Source: Deltaproteobacteria bacterium
GTDB lineage: Bacteria; Desulfobacterota; Dissulfuribacteria; Dissulfuribacterales; QOAL01
Direction of reading: 5' to 3'
Length of the DNA: 33,857 nt
NCBI GenBank assembly: GCA_027067775.1
Contig: JAMOVK010000098.1
Coordinates: 1-33,857 of the forward strand
The notes below the pieces were generated by a model, which worked only from the letters and a program-made list of their open reading frames with translations, did no database searches and was not told the DNA's origin. Position numbers and translations under genes: made by a program. Shown piece after piece: positions 16,317 to 25,663 of this stretch (the stretch's first letter is position 1; each line of letters begins with the position of its first letter).

Positions 16317-16397
16317 TGCAGATTGGCCAGGCTGGTGGCCTTTCATCAGGGCCCTGCTTTCCTGCCTGTGAAGGTGGCCTCCTGGCCAATTGATGCA
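16317..16397. repeat. dispersed hairpin repeat, copy A
   Basis: A long imperfect hairpin. ATTGGCCAGG (16322-16331) pairs perfectly with CCTGGCCAAT (16381-16390). Flanking TGCA tetramers (16317-16320 and 16394-16397) also pair, and further pairing occurs inside at 16340-16344 with 16370-16374 and at 16347-16350 with 16365-16368. The segment 16350-16372 is identical, in reverse complement, to 33762-33784. The two copies define a dispersed repeat of at least 45 bp. It lies 34 nt downstream of the minus-strand prenyltransferase-like gene. Confidence 0.7.
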
Positions 16398-16430
16398 GAG
16401 TAACAATGTGTTTGATGAAATTAAAAATTT

Positions 16431-17237
16431 TTAGGAATGCATTTTAGACTCTTGCTTTGCAAGGGCAATCAGGGAGGCACTGCCGTGCCAGGTGGCGTCA
16501 AGAAAGGGTGCTGCACCAGCCCGTCTAGAGAATCCTCCGGCTCCTGTTTGACATCCCAATACAAAATTAGTGGTTTCTTCCGGCTCATCAAGGCCTTTGC
16601 CAAGGATTTTTAGTGCCATTAAGGCATAGTGACTATTCTCTAAATAGGATGTGGAGCCTGGCAGAAAGCCAAATCCCCCATCATAGTTGCGGCAGGCAAG
16701 TATCCAGTTATATGCTTTGTTCATGTCAAAAAGTCCGGCTTCTGTGGCGGCATTGATAAAAATGGCTGTCCATCTCCTGAAAAGGATGCCCTTAAAGGAG
16801 ACAATGTTGAAAAGTTTTTCACGATCGCATGTTTCATGCTCGTGCCAGTTAAGAAGCCTGGCTATTTTTAAAAAATAGTAAAGATTCTCCTGGGTTTTGC
16901 ACACCTCGTTTCTTTCTTTTTCAGTTAGTATTTTATCCAAATTTGTGACACCGCACCATTTTAGGCACCATGTAAGGTGATATACACCCTTTGCGGTTCT
17001 GCTATTCCAGTTTTTCAAAAAATCTGTTAGGAATTTCGTGTGGGTCTTTTTGTTGATAGATACGCCATTAGGAAGTCCACAGTATTGTTCTACTGCATCC
17101 ACTATTCGAAGGGCATGGAAGGTGTCTTCAAGTGTGGCAGGAAGTCTGGGGGTGGCTCCAAATCCTCCTTCCCTTTTTTGTCTTTTCACAGCAAAAAAGA
17201 CAGCTTCGTGCAGATTTTTGGCAAATCTACTGGTCAT
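16431..17237 (-). CDS. prenyltransferase/squalene-cyclase-repeat (alpha/alpha toroid) protein
   Basis: A 268-residue protein with repeats of the protein-prenyltransferase beta subunit/terpene cyclase fold. Repeat-like blocks are REGGFGATPRLPATLEDTFH (residues 22-41), CRNYDGGFGFLPGSTSYLEN near 182-201, and a third with GCQTGAGGFSRRAG near 228-241. Each has the G-G-F core followed by a conserved acidic/His helix (EDTFHALRI, NSHYALMAL, ATWHGSASL). The resemblance is to the beta subunit of Rab geranylgeranyl transferase rather than to full-length squalene-hopene cyclases. No signal peptide is visible. It overlaps the GNAT gene by 11 nt at the end of the malQ operon. I cannot tell whether it is catalytic or a binding scaffold. 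Confidence 0.8.
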   Translation of the reverse strand: MTSRFAKNLHEAVFFAVKRQKREGGFGATPRLPATLEDTFHALRIVDAVEQYCGLPNGVSINKKTHTKFLTDFLKNWNSRTAKGVYHLTWCLKWCGVTNLDKILTEKERNEVCKTQENLYYFLKIARLLNWHEHETCDREKLFNIVSFKGILFRRWTAIFINAATEAGLFDMNKAYNWILACRNYDGGFGFLPGSTSYLENSHYALMALKILGKGLDEPEETTNFVLGCQTGAGGFSRRAGAAPFLDATWHGSASLIALAKQESKMHS

Positions 17238-17736
17238 TTTTGGACGTGATTTTTAAGACATAGGTCGATCTAGTCTCAAATTCTACTTTGAAACCGTGTC
17301 TTTTCCAAAATCTGAGTCCTTTGACGTTGTGCTTTTTTACCTCTACAAATATCATCCGGCAAAGATTTGACCCTAAAAACTCGTGTAAAAGCAGCTCGAT
17401 GCACACAGAGCCAATCCCCATATTACGATAAGATGCATCCAGAATGGCCAAGGTGAGGAAAAGCTCTACTCCAGGCTGCCATTCATATATACCTGCTATT
17501 CCAACAGCCCTGTCCTTGACACAAACCATGTAGCTTAAACGAAACAGATACAACAACAGCAGGAATGCCTTAAGGCCGGCCTTTTTTTCATGGAAACCAA
17601 GCTGGCTGAGTGATTGGGGATCTGCCTGCCTCACGAGCCGGTAGAGGCGCAGCCAATCCCAAGGGCCTACCAGTTTCAAATGGACTTGACCATTATCAAG
17701 TCTTTTGGGGATCTTCCCTACTTTGAAGACGGGCAT
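17227..17736 (-). CDS. GNAT-family N-acetyltransferase
   Basis: A 169-residue acetyl-CoA-dependent acetyltransferase. The acetyl-CoA pyrophosphate loop is YRNMGIGSVCIELLLHEF (about residues 102-119), preceded by the beta-strand VELFLTLAIL. The C-terminal NVKGLRFWKRHGFKVEFE is the classical last motif. The substrate is unknown and could be a protein N-terminus, a small amine or an antibiotic-like molecule. The ATG at 17736 lies 41 nt inside malQ, in another frame, without a clear ribosome-binding site. Expression probably relies on coupling to malQ translation. It overlaps the following toroid-protein gene by 11 nt. Confidence 0.85.
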   Translation of the reverse strand: MPVFKVGKIPKRLDNGQVHLKLVGPWDWLRLYRLVRQADPQSLSQLGFHEKKAGLKAFLLLLYLFRLSYMVCVKDRAVGIAGIYEWQPGVELFLTLAILDASYRNMGIGSVCIELLLHEFLGSNLCRMIFVEVKKHNVKGLRFWKRHGFKVEFETRSTYVLKITSKNDQ

Positions 17737-19264
17737 AGAACTTTGTTTCAGAATAAAGCTCTGAGGCGAGCTGTTCGGTTACGAATCTTTTTGCCAAACG
17801 CCATCTCCAGTTACCTTTGCTGGTTGACGGAGTATTCATTCTGCAGTCACTACCAAACCCAAGCACATCCTGCATGGGCATTACGGCAGCTCTTGCTACC
17901 GATGAGTATGCAATGCGAAGGAAATCCCAGTGAATTCGGTTGCCATCGCTGTTGGCATATCGTCTCACCCTTTGCTTGGCATATTCCGGAACCCTTGGGT
18001 CAAGATACCAGCCAACCACTGTGTTGTTGTCATGGGTTCCAGAATATACATAAAAGTTGGTATGTTCGTAATTATGGGGCAGATAAAGATTCTTTTCATC
18101 AGAGTCAAATGCAAAGATCAGGACCTTCATCCCTGCAAGTCCAAGTTCTTCTCTTAACCTTATCACCGGCCTTGTAATAGTGCCAAGGTCTTCGGCCACG
18201 ATTTCTAGACCTTCCACGGCCCCCTTTATCTGTTCAAAAAAGTACCTTCCAGGCCCTCTGACCCATTTACCTTTGACGGCCGTTGGTTCAGAGGCTGGTA
18301 TCTGCCAATAGGCCTGGAAGCCCCTGAAGTGGTCTATCCTGAGTATATGGAGCAATTTCGCCATGTGGGAAAGTCTTTGTCTCCACCATCTGTAAAGGGC
18401 CTTGTTCGGTTTTCCATTGATTTTCCATCTGTAGATTGGATTTCCCCATCTTTGGCCAGTTTTACTAAAATAGTCAGGGGGAACACCAGCCACCACCGTT
18501 GGTTCTAGTGTCTCGGGATCAAGCTCAAAACATTCTTGGTGGGCCCATACATCTGCGCTGTCTGGAGCAACATAGATCGGGATGTCCCCAAAGAGCCTTA
18601 TGTTAAGTTCTTGGGCCCTTTTTTTAAGCTCCTGCCACTGTAAAAAAAAGATCCACTGAATAAAGGAATGAAAGTGTACAGAGTCGGACAGTTCCTCTTT
18701 TGCCTTGCCAAGGGCTTCGGGTTGCCTGGTTGCCAGTTCTCGTGGCCACTTGTTCCATGGCCGCTGCTCAAAGCGTTCCTTCAGTGCCATAAAGAGACAG
18801 TAGTCGGTAAGCCAATTTTGGTTTTCGTGGCAAAATCGGGTGTAGGAGGCCGGTTTTGGGGAAGATGAGAAGTTGAGATATGCTTTTCTAAAAAGGCCAA
18901 AAATAAACGGCTCGACTTTCTCAAAGTCTACAAGATATTCGTTAAAATCGGGAACATTTTCTAAATCATCCTTTTTGACAAGATTCATCTCTGCCAGAGC
19001 ATCTGGACATATGAAAAGAGGGTTACCAGCAAAGGCCGAGCTACTCATATATGGAGAATGGTCGAGTCCGGCCTCTGTTGGACCTGTTGGAAGAAACTGC
19101 CATATGCTTTGCCCCGCCTCTTTAAGAAAGTCCATGAACCACCAGGCGTTTCTGCCAAGTTGGCCAATACCGTATTTCCCAGGCAGTGAAGATATGTGAA
19201 GCAAGATGCCGCTTCTCCTTTTCTTGTCAAAGGGAAAGACAGGGTGTTTTTTGTGTATGGACAT
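17696..19264 (-). CDS. malQ: 4-alpha-glucanotransferase (amylomaltase, GH77)
   Basis: A 522-residue cytoplasmic enzyme that moves maltodextrin segments between glucan chains, used in glycogen/maltose metabolism. GH77 hallmarks are present: RRSGILLHISSLPGKYGIG at the N-terminus, LRIDHFRGFQAYW with the nucleophile Asp, IVAEDLGTITRPV with the acid/base Glu, and SGTHDNNTVVGW with the transition-state Asp. I start at the ATG at 19264 because GGAG lies 6 nt upstream. The ATG at 19276 falls right at the end of the dnaK terminator T-tract. It leads a three-gene minus-strand unit with the GNAT and toroid genes. Its promoter must overlap the dnaK terminator region, or it depends on read-through. Confidence 0.96.
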   Translation of the reverse strand: MSIHKKHPVFPFDKKRRSGILLHISSLPGKYGIGQLGRNAWWFMDFLKEAGQSIWQFLPTGPTEAGLDHSPYMSSSAFAGNPLFICPDALAEMNLVKKDDLENVPDFNEYLVDFEKVEPFIFGLFRKAYLNFSSSPKPASYTRFCHENQNWLTDYCLFMALKERFEQRPWNKWPRELATRQPEALGKAKEELSDSVHFHSFIQWIFFLQWQELKKRAQELNIRLFGDIPIYVAPDSADVWAHQECFELDPETLEPTVVAGVPPDYFSKTGQRWGNPIYRWKINGKPNKALYRWWRQRLSHMAKLLHILRIDHFRGFQAYWQIPASEPTAVKGKWVRGPGRYFFEQIKGAVEGLEIVAEDLGTITRPVIRLREELGLAGMKVLIFAFDSDEKNLYLPHNYEHTNFYVYSGTHDNNTVVGWYLDPRVPEYAKQRVRRYANSDGNRIHWDFLRIAYSSVARAAVMPMQDVLGFGSDCRMNTPSTSKGNWRWRLAKRFVTEQLASELYSETKFYARLQSREDPQKT

Positions 19265-19276
19265 GGGATACTCCAT

Positions 19277-19314
19277 AAAAAAAGGCCGAAGTGCCTCGGC
19301 ACCCGGCCTTTTTT
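19277..19314 (-). terminator. strong terminator after dnaK
   Basis: The outer arms AAAAAAGGCCG (19278-19288) and CGGCCTTTTTT (19304-19314) enclose a nested GTGCC (19291-19295) / GGCAC (19298-19302) stem. On the minus strand it ends in seven T, and the symmetric A/T ends would also let it work on the plus strand. Confidence 0.9.
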
Positions 19315-19341
19315 AAAAGGCATGTGTTCACCTTTTACTTT

Positions 19342-21273
19342 TTATTTTACTTCTTCAAAGTCTGCATCCACTACGTCGTCATCGTCGCCACCTTTGCCTT
19401 GTTCTCCTGCTTGGCCACCGGTAGCGCCACCACCAGCACCAGCAGCTCCGGCTGCTCCTGCACCAGCCTGCGTCTGCTGATAGAGAAGTTCTGCAATCTT
19501 ATGCGAGGCCTGCATGAGTTCATCTTGTGCCTTCTTTATAGCATTTATGTCGTCACTCTCTATTGCCTTTTTGAGGGCCTCGATCTTCTGATTGATCTCA
19601 TCACGTATAGCTGGGTCAACCTTGTCGCCTAGCTCTTTAAGGCTCTTTTCCGTAGTATAGATCAGACTATCAGCCTGGTTTCTGGCCTCAACGAGCTCTC
19701 GTTTCTTCTTGTCTTCCTCTGCATGGAGTCTGGCCTCTTCCTCCATGCGTTTGATCTCTTCTTCGCTCAGACCGCTTGAGGCCTGTATGCGGATGGACTG
19801 TTCCTTGCCAGTGGCAAGGTCTTTTGCAGAAACGTTCAAGATGCCGTTTGCGTCTATATCGAAGGTAACTTCAATCTGTGGCACTCCTCTTGGAGCAGGT
19901 GGTATGCCAACCAGCTCAAAGCGGCCAATGCTTTTATTGTCTGCTGCCATCTCACGCTCACCCTGGAGCACATGTATTGTAACCGCACTTTGGTTATCTG
20001 TAGCTGTGGTAAAGATCTGGCTTTTCCTAGCTGGAATGGTCGTATTTTTCTCGATGAGCTTTGTCATGACTCCGCCCATTGTCTCAAGACCAAGAGACAG
20101 CGGTGTGACATCGAGAAGAAGCACGTCCTTTACCTCGCCCTTTAACACGGCACCCTGGATGGCAGCTCCAATTGCAACCACTTCATCCGGGTTGACTCCC
20201 TTATGAGGTTCTTTGCCAAAGATTTCCTTGACCTTTTCCTGGACCTTTGGCATACGGGTCATGCCGCCGACCAGTATGACTTCATCTATGTCTGCCTTTG
20301 TAAGACCTGCATCCTTAAGGGCTGTTTCGCATGGAGGCACAAGTCTTTCTATAAGGTCTTCAACTAGGGCCTCAAATTTTGCCCTGGTAAGTTTCTTTAC
20401 AAGGTGTTTTGGCCCGGATGCGTCTGCCGTTATGAATGGCAGGTTTATCTCGGTCTCCTGCGTTGTAGATAGCTCGCACTTTGCTTTCTCAGCTGCTTCT
20501 TTAAGGCGCTGAAGGGCCATACGGTCCTGCTTGAGGTCTATGCCGGTTTCCTTTTTGAATTCCTCTGCGAGCCAGTCAACTATTCTCAGGTCAAAGTCTT
20601 CACCACCAAGGAATGTGTCGCCATTGGTGGATTTGACCTCAAAAACTCCATCCCCGATCTCCAGGATGGAGATGTCAAAGGTACCTCCACCAAGGTCAAA
20701 GACCGCAACCTTTTCTTCCTTCTTCTTGTCAAGACCATAGGCAAGGGCTGCTGCAGTGGGCTCGTTTATGATTCTGAGCACATCAAGCCCGGCGATACGG
20801 CCCGCATCCTTTGTGGCCTGTCTCTGGCTATCGTTGAAATACGCAGGAACAGTAATGACCGCTTCCTTTACCTCTTGACCGAGATAATCCTCAGCGGTCT
20901 GTTTCATCTTGCGCAATATCATGGCAGATATCTCTGCCGGACTATATTTCTTGCCCTGAACCTCAACGTATGCGTCGCCATTTGGTCCTTCAACTATTTT
21001 ATAGGGCATTATTTCCCTGGATTTTTGAACTTCAGGGTCGCTAAACTTTCTCCCTATAAGCCTTTTTACGGCAAAGATGGTATTCTCCGGGTTGGTAACC
21101 GCCTGTCTTTTGGCAAGCATACCAACCAGTATTTCTCCCTTGTCCGTAAAAGCTACGACAGAAGGGGTGGTCCTGCCGCCTTCTGCATTTGTTAGAACCT
21201 TTGGCTCTCCGCCCTCCATTATGGCAACGCAGGAGTTAGTGGTTCCAAGGTCAATTCCTATTACCTTTCCCAT
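19342..21273 (-). CDS. dnaK: molecular chaperone DnaK (Hsp70)
   Basis: A 643-residue ATP-dependent chaperone of normal length. The nucleotide-binding domain starts [13 protein letters not shown] (residues 5-17) and includes [15 protein letters not shown] and [14 protein letters not shown]. The substrate-binding domain starts near residue 390 ([17 protein letters not shown]). After the helical lid comes a Gly/Ala-rich linker and the conserved acidic tail ending VDADFEEVK. It works with GrpE, encoded 91 nt upstream, and DnaJ, which is not in the window. It is the last gene of the HrcA-controlled operon, followed by a strong terminator. Confidence 0.99.
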   Translation of the reverse strand: MGKVIGIDLGTTNSCVAIMEGGEPKVLTNAEGGRTTPSVVAFTDKGEILVGMLAKRQAVTNPENTIFAVKRLIGRKFSDPEVQKSREIMPYKIVEGPNGDAYVEVQGKKYSPAEISAMILRKMKQTAEDYLGQEVKEAVITVPAYFNDSQRQATKDAGRIAGLDVLRIINEPTAAALAYGLDKKKEEKVAVFDLGGGTFDISILEIGDGVFEVKSTNGDTFLGGEDFDLRIVDWLAEEFKKETGIDLKQDRMALQRLKEAAEKAKCELSTTQETEINLPFITADASGPKHLVKKLTRAKFEALVEDLIERLVPPCETALKDAGLTKADIDEVILVGGMTRMPKVQEKVKEIFGKEPHKGVNPDEVVAIGAAIQGAVLKGEVKDVLLLDVTPLSLGLETMGGVMTKLIEKNTTIPARKSQIFTTATDNQSAVTIHVLQGEREMAADNKSIGRFELVGIPPAPRGVPQIEVTFDIDANGILNVSAKDLATGKEQSIRIQASSGLSEEEIKRMEEEARLHAEEDKKKRELVEARNQADSLIYTTEKSLKELGDKVDPAIRDEINQKIEALKKAIESDDINAIKKAQDELMQASHKIAELLYQQTQAGAGAAGAAGAGGGATGGQAGEQGKGGDDDDVVDADFEEVK

Positions 21274-21364
21274 TTATAAAATCCTCCTTGAATTTCTGTT
21301 TCTGTTATCGCTTCAACTTTTCTTGATTTTTATTCTTTAACTTTATGCGCTTTTTTAAGAAAAA

Positions 21365-21979
21365 CTAAGCATTACTTTCGTCTTGTCCACCTTCTTTTTG
21401 ATTGCCGGTTTGATTTTTTTTGGACACCACTACTAGGGCCGGCCTTATAACCCTGTCATGGAGTGTATAACCTCTCAAAAGCTCCTTGAGCACTGTATCT
21501 TCTTCTACATCAGGATTTTCTTCCACACTGAGTGCTTCATGGTAATTGGGATCGAAACGCTTTCCTTCTGCCGCAAAGGTTTTAAGACCGAAGCGTTCAA
21601 GGGTCTTAAAATAGCCAGAGAGGGTAAGTTCTATACCTTCTATCATCTTGTCCATGTCTTTGGTATCTTTTGCAAGGGCTATTGCCCTTTCAAGATTGTC
21701 TAAAAACGGTAAAAGTTCCTTGGCGAACTCTTCCAAGGCATACTTCATGTGTTCCAGCTTTTCCCTCTCTACCCTTTTTTTGAAGTTTTCAAGCTCAGCA
21801 GCCAGCCTCAGTATCTTTTCCTTACACTCTGCCAGCTCCTTTTCTTTTTCCTCCAATTTTTTTTCCAAAGAGGCTATCGCCTCGTTTCTCTCTTCCTTGT
21901 TATCCATTTCCTTTTCTTCCTTTTCTTTCATATTTTCATTTGGTCGTTGCTCTTTTTTTAACTCTTTTTCTTTCGCCAT
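21365..21979 (-). CDS. grpE: nucleotide exchange factor GrpE
   Basis: A 204-residue homodimeric DnaK cofactor. A long charged N-terminal coiled coil (about residues 1-75, very rich in Glu and Lys) is followed by the conserved AAELENFKKRVEREK and LLPFLDNLERAI blocks. The C-terminal beta-wing domain ends GYTLHDRVIRPALVVVSKK. The N-terminal EKK-rich stretch is longer than in many GrpE proteins, which fits the thermosensor helix of the family. It begins 4 nt after the hrcA stop and is followed by dnaK after 91 nt. Confidence 0.97.
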   Translation of the reverse strand: MAKEKELKKEQRPNENMKEKEEKEMDNKEERNEAIASLEKKLEEKEKELAECKEKILRLAAELENFKKRVEREKLEHMKYALEEFAKELLPFLDNLERAIALAKDTKDMDKMIEGIELTLSGYFKTLERFGLKTFAAEGKRFDPNYHEALSVEENPDVEEDTVLKELLRGYTLHDRVIRPALVVVSKKNQTGNQKEGGQDESNA

Positions 21980-21983
21980 GACC

Positions 21984-23012
21984 CTACATCTCCTTTGCCC
22001 TGGAACTTAAAATAGATGCTATGTATTCAACTATCGAAACCACCCTGGGATAGTTCATTCTCATGGGGCCAAGTACCCCGAGACTACCAACAGGTTGATC
22101 TTCTTTTTCATAAGGGGCTACCACCATTCCACATTCTCTGACACCGGAGTCTACCTCCTTGCCTATGAATATTTGCAGTTCTTCTCCAGCCAGACATTTG
22201 TCAAGCAGTCTGAGCAGGAGGTGTTTTTCTTCCAATGCCTCCAACAGGCTCTTTATTTTGGGAATGTGTGAAAATTCGGGTTCATCAAGCAGATTAAGTT
22301 TGCCATCTATGTAAAGTTTTCCCGTAAGACGTTTTCTGCCTTCGGATGGAACCAGTTGGGTCAGGAGATTCTCGCACAGCTTGCGATCTTCTTCCATGGC
22401 CTGGACTAGCTTTTCCCTGATTTGGCCCAAGGTATAGTTTTCAAAGAGACGATTCATTTTGGAAGAAAATCTCTCCAGGGTGGCCTGCGGTATATTGCGT
22501 CTGGTTTTGATCAGCTGATTCCTGACGGTTCCACTTGATGTCACCATTACAACAAGAATCAGCCCAGGTTTTATGTTGACGAATTCTATAAATTCAAGCC
22601 GCTCATCGAGTTCCGAAGGTGCGCTTACAACTGCAGTATAGCCTGTCAGAGAGGCAAGCAACTGGGCAGCCTTTTTTAAAACATCCGAGAAGTCATCCAC
22701 CTCTTGAAGGATCTTCTTTTCTATGGCCACCTGTTCTCCCCAGCTCAATGGAACCTTTTTCATAAGATTTTTTACAAAAAATTTGAGACCTTCTTCTGTG
22801 GGAAGACGCCCGGCGGATGTATGCGGCTGAAAGAGAAGGCCAGCATCTTCCAGATCTGCCATACAGTTACGAATAGTGGCAGAACTAAGCCCTAGAGCCG
22901 ATTTTTTGGCTATTATTCTGGACCCAACAGGTTCTGCGGTCTCTATATATGAATTTACCACGTGTTTTAGAATCTCCTTTTTCCTTTCGGATATGGAGAA
23001 TTTTTCCGACAT
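21984..23012 (-). CDS. hrcA: heat-inducible transcription repressor HrcA
   Basis: A 342-residue repressor that binds CIRCE and loses activity on heat shock. The winged-helix DNA-binding part is ISERKKEILKHVVNSYIETA (residues 7-26) followed by SSATIRNCMADLEDAGLL. Next comes the characteristic HTSAGRLPTEEGLKFFV segment, and the C-terminal half contains the dimerisation and GAF-like domain ending GPMRMNYPRVVSIVEYIASIL. It is the first gene of hrcA-grpE-dnaK and represses itself through the CIRCE site at 23055-23081. An AAGGA site lies about 11 nt upstream of ATG. Confidence 0.97.
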   Translation of the reverse strand: MSEKFSISERKKEILKHVVNSYIETAEPVGSRIIAKKSALGLSSATIRNCMADLEDAGLLFQPHTSAGRLPTEEGLKFFVKNLMKKVPLSWGEQVAIEKKILQEVDDFSDVLKKAAQLLASLTGYTAVVSAPSELDERLEFIEFVNIKPGLILVVMVTSSGTVRNQLIKTRRNIPQATLERFSSKMNRLFENYTLGQIREKLVQAMEEDRKLCENLLTQLVPSEGRKRLTGKLYIDGKLNLLDEPEFSHIPKIKSLLEALEEKHLLLRLLDKCLAGEELQIFIGKEVDSGVRECGMVVAPYEKEDQPVGSLGVLGPMRMNYPRVVSIVEYIASILSSRAKEM

Positions 23013-23054
23013 GCTTCTTTGTTTCCTTGAATATTTTTTATTTATGATGACAGA

Positions 23055-23081
23055 TTAGCACCCTTTATAGCAAGGTGCTAA
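23055..23081. promoter_or_regulatory. CIRCE operator (HrcA-binding site)
   Basis: TTAGCACCC, nine spacer bases, then AGGTGCTAA, against the consensus TTAGCACTC-N9-GAGTGCTAA. It lies immediately downstream of the -10 box of the hrcA promoter and 42 nt before the hrcA start, so bound HrcA would block transcription initiation. Confidence 0.95.
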
Positions 23082-23082
23082 A

Positions 23083-23111
23083 AAAATAATTATCCTGTGA
23101 CTGGCTGTCAA
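23083..23111 (-). promoter_or_regulatory. hrcA operon promoter
   Basis: On the minus strand TTGACA (23111-23106), a perfect -35, is followed after 17 nt by TATTTT (23088-23083), a 4/6 -10 match. The predicted start falls inside CIRCE. Confidence 0.75.
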
Positions 23112-23250
23112 TCTTATGACTATTTTTGGCTGTTTTTGTCGCCATAATCCATATTTTTATGCTTAATGGGTCAACAATTCATATTGAATGACTATTCACA
23201 TTGGTGTAAAAAAGTTAAATTTATATTTATCTTTGAGGAGAGAATCGGTT

Positions 23251-24231
23251 ATGTGGAAACGAGGGATTGTATTTGTAATTTTAGGTCTGTTTGGCTTAAT
23301 CTCAATTGTAGCATCAGATGCAGAGGCAGGGGGCGGGCATGCATATCCAAACGGTGCCGAGGGTTTTATGGTGGCAATGATGCCTCCACCTGGACTTGCG
23401 CTCATTAACTATGCATACTATGGCCATGCAGGTAAGCTGAAAGATGATGATGGGGATGATACCCATCTCCTTGACGATGCAGATGTTGGCGGTGACATTA
23501 TCAGGCTTATCTGGATCTCAAGGTATAAGCTTTTTGGGGCCAACTATGGGCAACATTTTTTCTTTGGCGCCATAAACAAGGACATGGATTTTAATGCGCC
23601 AGTGGGTTCCCGTCTAAAAAAGAGTTATTCTGACTTTAATGCCCTGTATGTCATATATTCGCCCATGCTCCTTGGTTGGCATCTTGATCAGGGAAGGCTT
23701 CATGTGGCTGTCTCTGCCTGTGATATCTATTTCCCACTATACAATGAAGACAAAGGCAATATAGCCTCAGTGGGGCGAAATTTCTGGACATTCGAGCCAG
23801 TTCTTGCCGTTACCTACTTTCCGCTTCCCCAGCTCGAGACCTCTATCAAGTTAATGTATGATTTTAATACCCACCAGGACGATTACGAGCCTGGCCCACC
23901 TGTAAGGGTGGACAGGACACCCGGGCAGGAGTTTCACTTTGATTTTAACATATCTTGGGGGTTTACTGACAGTTTTCGCTTTGGCATAAACGGTTATTTC
24001 TACCAGCAGACAACTTCGGATGATTTTGATCATCTGGGGAAGCTGCCGGTGCCCCTCAGAAATGCCCTAAAGGACATAGAAGATGACAAGTCGAGGGCTG
24101 TGGCCCTTGGGCCAGGGATCATGTACCAACACAAAAATTTTATGGCCACTTTAAGATATTCACATGAGTTTGCAGTGAAAAATGGTCCTGAGCTGCAAAA
24201 TGTATGGTTCAAGCTCATTTATATATTTTAA
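23251..24231 (+). CDS. outer-membrane beta-barrel protein of the phenol-degradation MetA/SphA-like transporter type
   Basis: A 326-residue exported protein. I start at the ATG at 23251, 10 nt after GAGGAG, giving a signal peptide MWKRGIVFVILGLFGL up to ASDAEA. The mature part begins with a Gly/His-rich stretch and PNGAEGFMVAMMPPPGLALI, typical of MetA-pathway/SphA-like outer-membrane channels. It continues as alternating amphipathic strands (LFGANYGQHFFFGA, FEPVLAVTYFPL, FRFGINGYFYQQTT) and ends in Phe, as expected for BAM-assembled barrels. The ligand is unknown and may be a hydrophobic or aromatic compound. It is divergent from hrcA and is followed 27 nt later by trpB, possibly on one transcript. 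Confidence 0.8.
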   Translation: MWKRGIVFVILGLFGLISIVASDAEAGGGHAYPNGAEGFMVAMMPPPGLALINYAYYGHAGKLKDDDGDDTHLLDDADVGGDIIRLIWISRYKLFGANYGQHFFFGAINKDMDFNAPVGSRLKKSYSDFNALYVIYSPMLLGWHLDQGRLHVAVSACDIYFPLYNEDKGNIASVGRNFWTFEPVLAVTYFPLPQLETSIKLMYDFNTHQDDYEPGPPVRVDRTPGQEFHFDFNISWGFTDSFRFGINGYFYQQTTSDDFDHLGKLPVPLRNALKDIEDDKSRAVALGPGIMYQHKNFMATLRYSHEFAVKNGPELQNVWFKLIYIF

Positions 24232-24258
24232 AATAATTTGATAGGAGAAAGTTTAATT

Positions 24259-25629
24259 ATGTCAGACAGTTACAAGATCATTCTTGACGAAAAAGAGTTG
24301 CCAACGGCCTGGTACAACGTGCTTCCCGACCTTCCGGAACCCCTGGCCCCGCCCTTAAACCCCCAGACAGGTCAACCTGTTACTCCAGATGATCTGAAGC
24401 CCATTTTCCCAGACGAGCTTATTATGCAGGAAGTAAGTCAGGAAAGGTGGATAGAGATCCCTGGACAGATCCTGGATATATATAAGTTATGGAGGCCAAC
24501 TCCCCTTATCAGGGCAAGAAGGTTGGAAAAGGCCCTGGGGACCCCAGCAAGGATGTACTTTAAGAACGAGGGGGTCAGCCCGCCAGGGAGCCACAAGCCT
24601 AATACTGCTGTTGCCCAGGCCTATTACAATAAAAAGGCGGGTGTCAACAAGCTCACAACCGAGACAGGGGCAGGGCAGTGGGGCAGTGCCCTTTCTTTTG
24701 CCTGCAGCCTTTTTGACATGCACTGCACCGTGTATATGGTTAAGGTCAGTTACAATCAGAAGCCTTACAGGAGGATACTGATGCATATCTGGGGAGGGGA
24801 GGTCTATCCCTCTCCTACTGACCGCACCAATGCAGGCAGGGCCATCTTGGAGAAAAATCCCGATTCCATGGGAAGCCTGGGTATTGCCATATCAGAAGCT
24901 GTGGAAGATGCTGCCACACACGATGACACCAATTACGCCCTAGGAAGCGTGTTAAACCATGTACTTCTTCATCAGACAGTCATAGGTCTTGAGACAAGGA
25001 AACAGCTTGAGCTTGTAGAAGATAAGGCGGATGTGATTGTAGGTTGTGTTGGAGGAGGTTCAAATTTTGCCGGAATGATACTTCCCTTTGTAAAGGATAA
25101 GATAGATGGCAAGCAGGATATAGATATTGTTGCCATTGAGCCAAAGTCGTGTCCAACCCTTACCAAGGGGCTTTATCAGTATGACTATGGTGATACTGCC
25201 GGCATGACGCCACTTATGCTCATGTATACACTCGGGCATACCTTTGAACCCCCAGGTATTCATGCAGGAGGGTTAAGATACCACGGAGATGCTCCCATAC
25301 TGTGTAATCTGGTGAAAAACGGTGTGGTTTCTCCAAAGGCCTACACCCAGAATCCTGTTTTTGAAGCAGCAGTCCTTTTTGCCAGGACAGAGGGAATAGT
25401 TCCTGCTCCAGAGACCTCTCATGCGGTAAGGGGATGGATAGACGAGGCCATGAAATGCAAGGAGACCGGTGAGGAAAAGGCCATTGTATGCTGTTTTAGC
25501 GGTCACGGTCACTTTGATTTGACAGCATATGATGACTATCTTGAAGGCCGTCTCAAGGATTACGAGTATCCGGAAGATAAGATTGCAGAGGCTTTAAAGG
25601 ACTTGCCAAAATTTCCAACAGGCCTGTAA
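24259..25629 (+). CDS. trpB: tryptophan synthase beta subunit, TrpB2-like long form
   Basis: A 456-residue PLP enzyme making tryptophan from indole and serine. It is about 60 residues longer than the classical TrpB, with the N-terminal extension [20 protein letters not shown] typical of TrpB2. The PLP lysine is K113 in [13 protein letters not shown]. The [11 protein letters not shown] carboxylate loop and the phosphate-binding [11 protein letters not shown] loop are present. TrpB2 enzymes often work without TrpA, and no trpA or other trp genes are nearby, which fits an indole-salvage role. The ATG at 24259 has AGGAG 11 nt upstream. A hairpin terminator follows at 25664. Confidence 0.95.
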   Translation: MSDSYKIILDEKELPTAWYNVLPDLPEPLAPPLNPQTGQPVTPDDLKPIFPDELIMQEVSQERWIEIPGQILDIYKLWRPTPLIRARRLEKALGTPARMYFKNEGVSPPGSHKPNTAVAQAYYNKKAGVNKLTTETGAGQWGSALSFACSLFDMHCTVYMVKVSYNQKPYRRILMHIWGGEVYPSPTDRTNAGRAILEKNPDSMGSLGIAISEAVEDAATHDDTNYALGSVLNHVLLHQTVIGLETRKQLELVEDKADVIVGCVGGGSNFAGMILPFVKDKIDGKQDIDIVAIEPKSCPTLTKGLYQYDYGDTAGMTPLMLMYTLGHTFEPPGIHAGGLRYHGDAPILCNLVKNGVVSPKAYTQNPVFEAAVLFARTEGIVPAPETSHAVRGWIDEAMKCKETGEEKAIVCCFSGHGHFDLTAYDDYLEGRLKDYEYPEDKIAEALKDLPKFPTGL

Positions 25630-25663
25630 CGGTTTTTTTATTAATTTTGTCAGTCCTTAAAGA

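Larger units (their letters stand above)
15786..16430. other. 645-bp non-coding, repeat-bearing region
   Basis: I see no credible gene here. The longest frames lack ribosome-binding sites and recognisable features. The region contains a perfect hairpin (15800-15820) and a GC-rich stretch with the direct repeat GCTCGCT (from about 15882 to 15899). A long AT-rich stretch covers 15960-16260, and a 6-2-6 palindrome CCAATAAATATTGG lies at 16262-16275. The dispersed hairpin repeat occupies 16317-16397. The character is that of decayed sequence or REP-like dispersed repeats between two convergent transcription units. Confidence 0.6.

Noticed and set aside
16340-16352. CTGATGA-like hammerhead ribozyme core on the minus strand of repeat copy A.
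   Set aside because: The required GAAA after stem II and the third stem are absent, and copy B lacks the CTGATGA.
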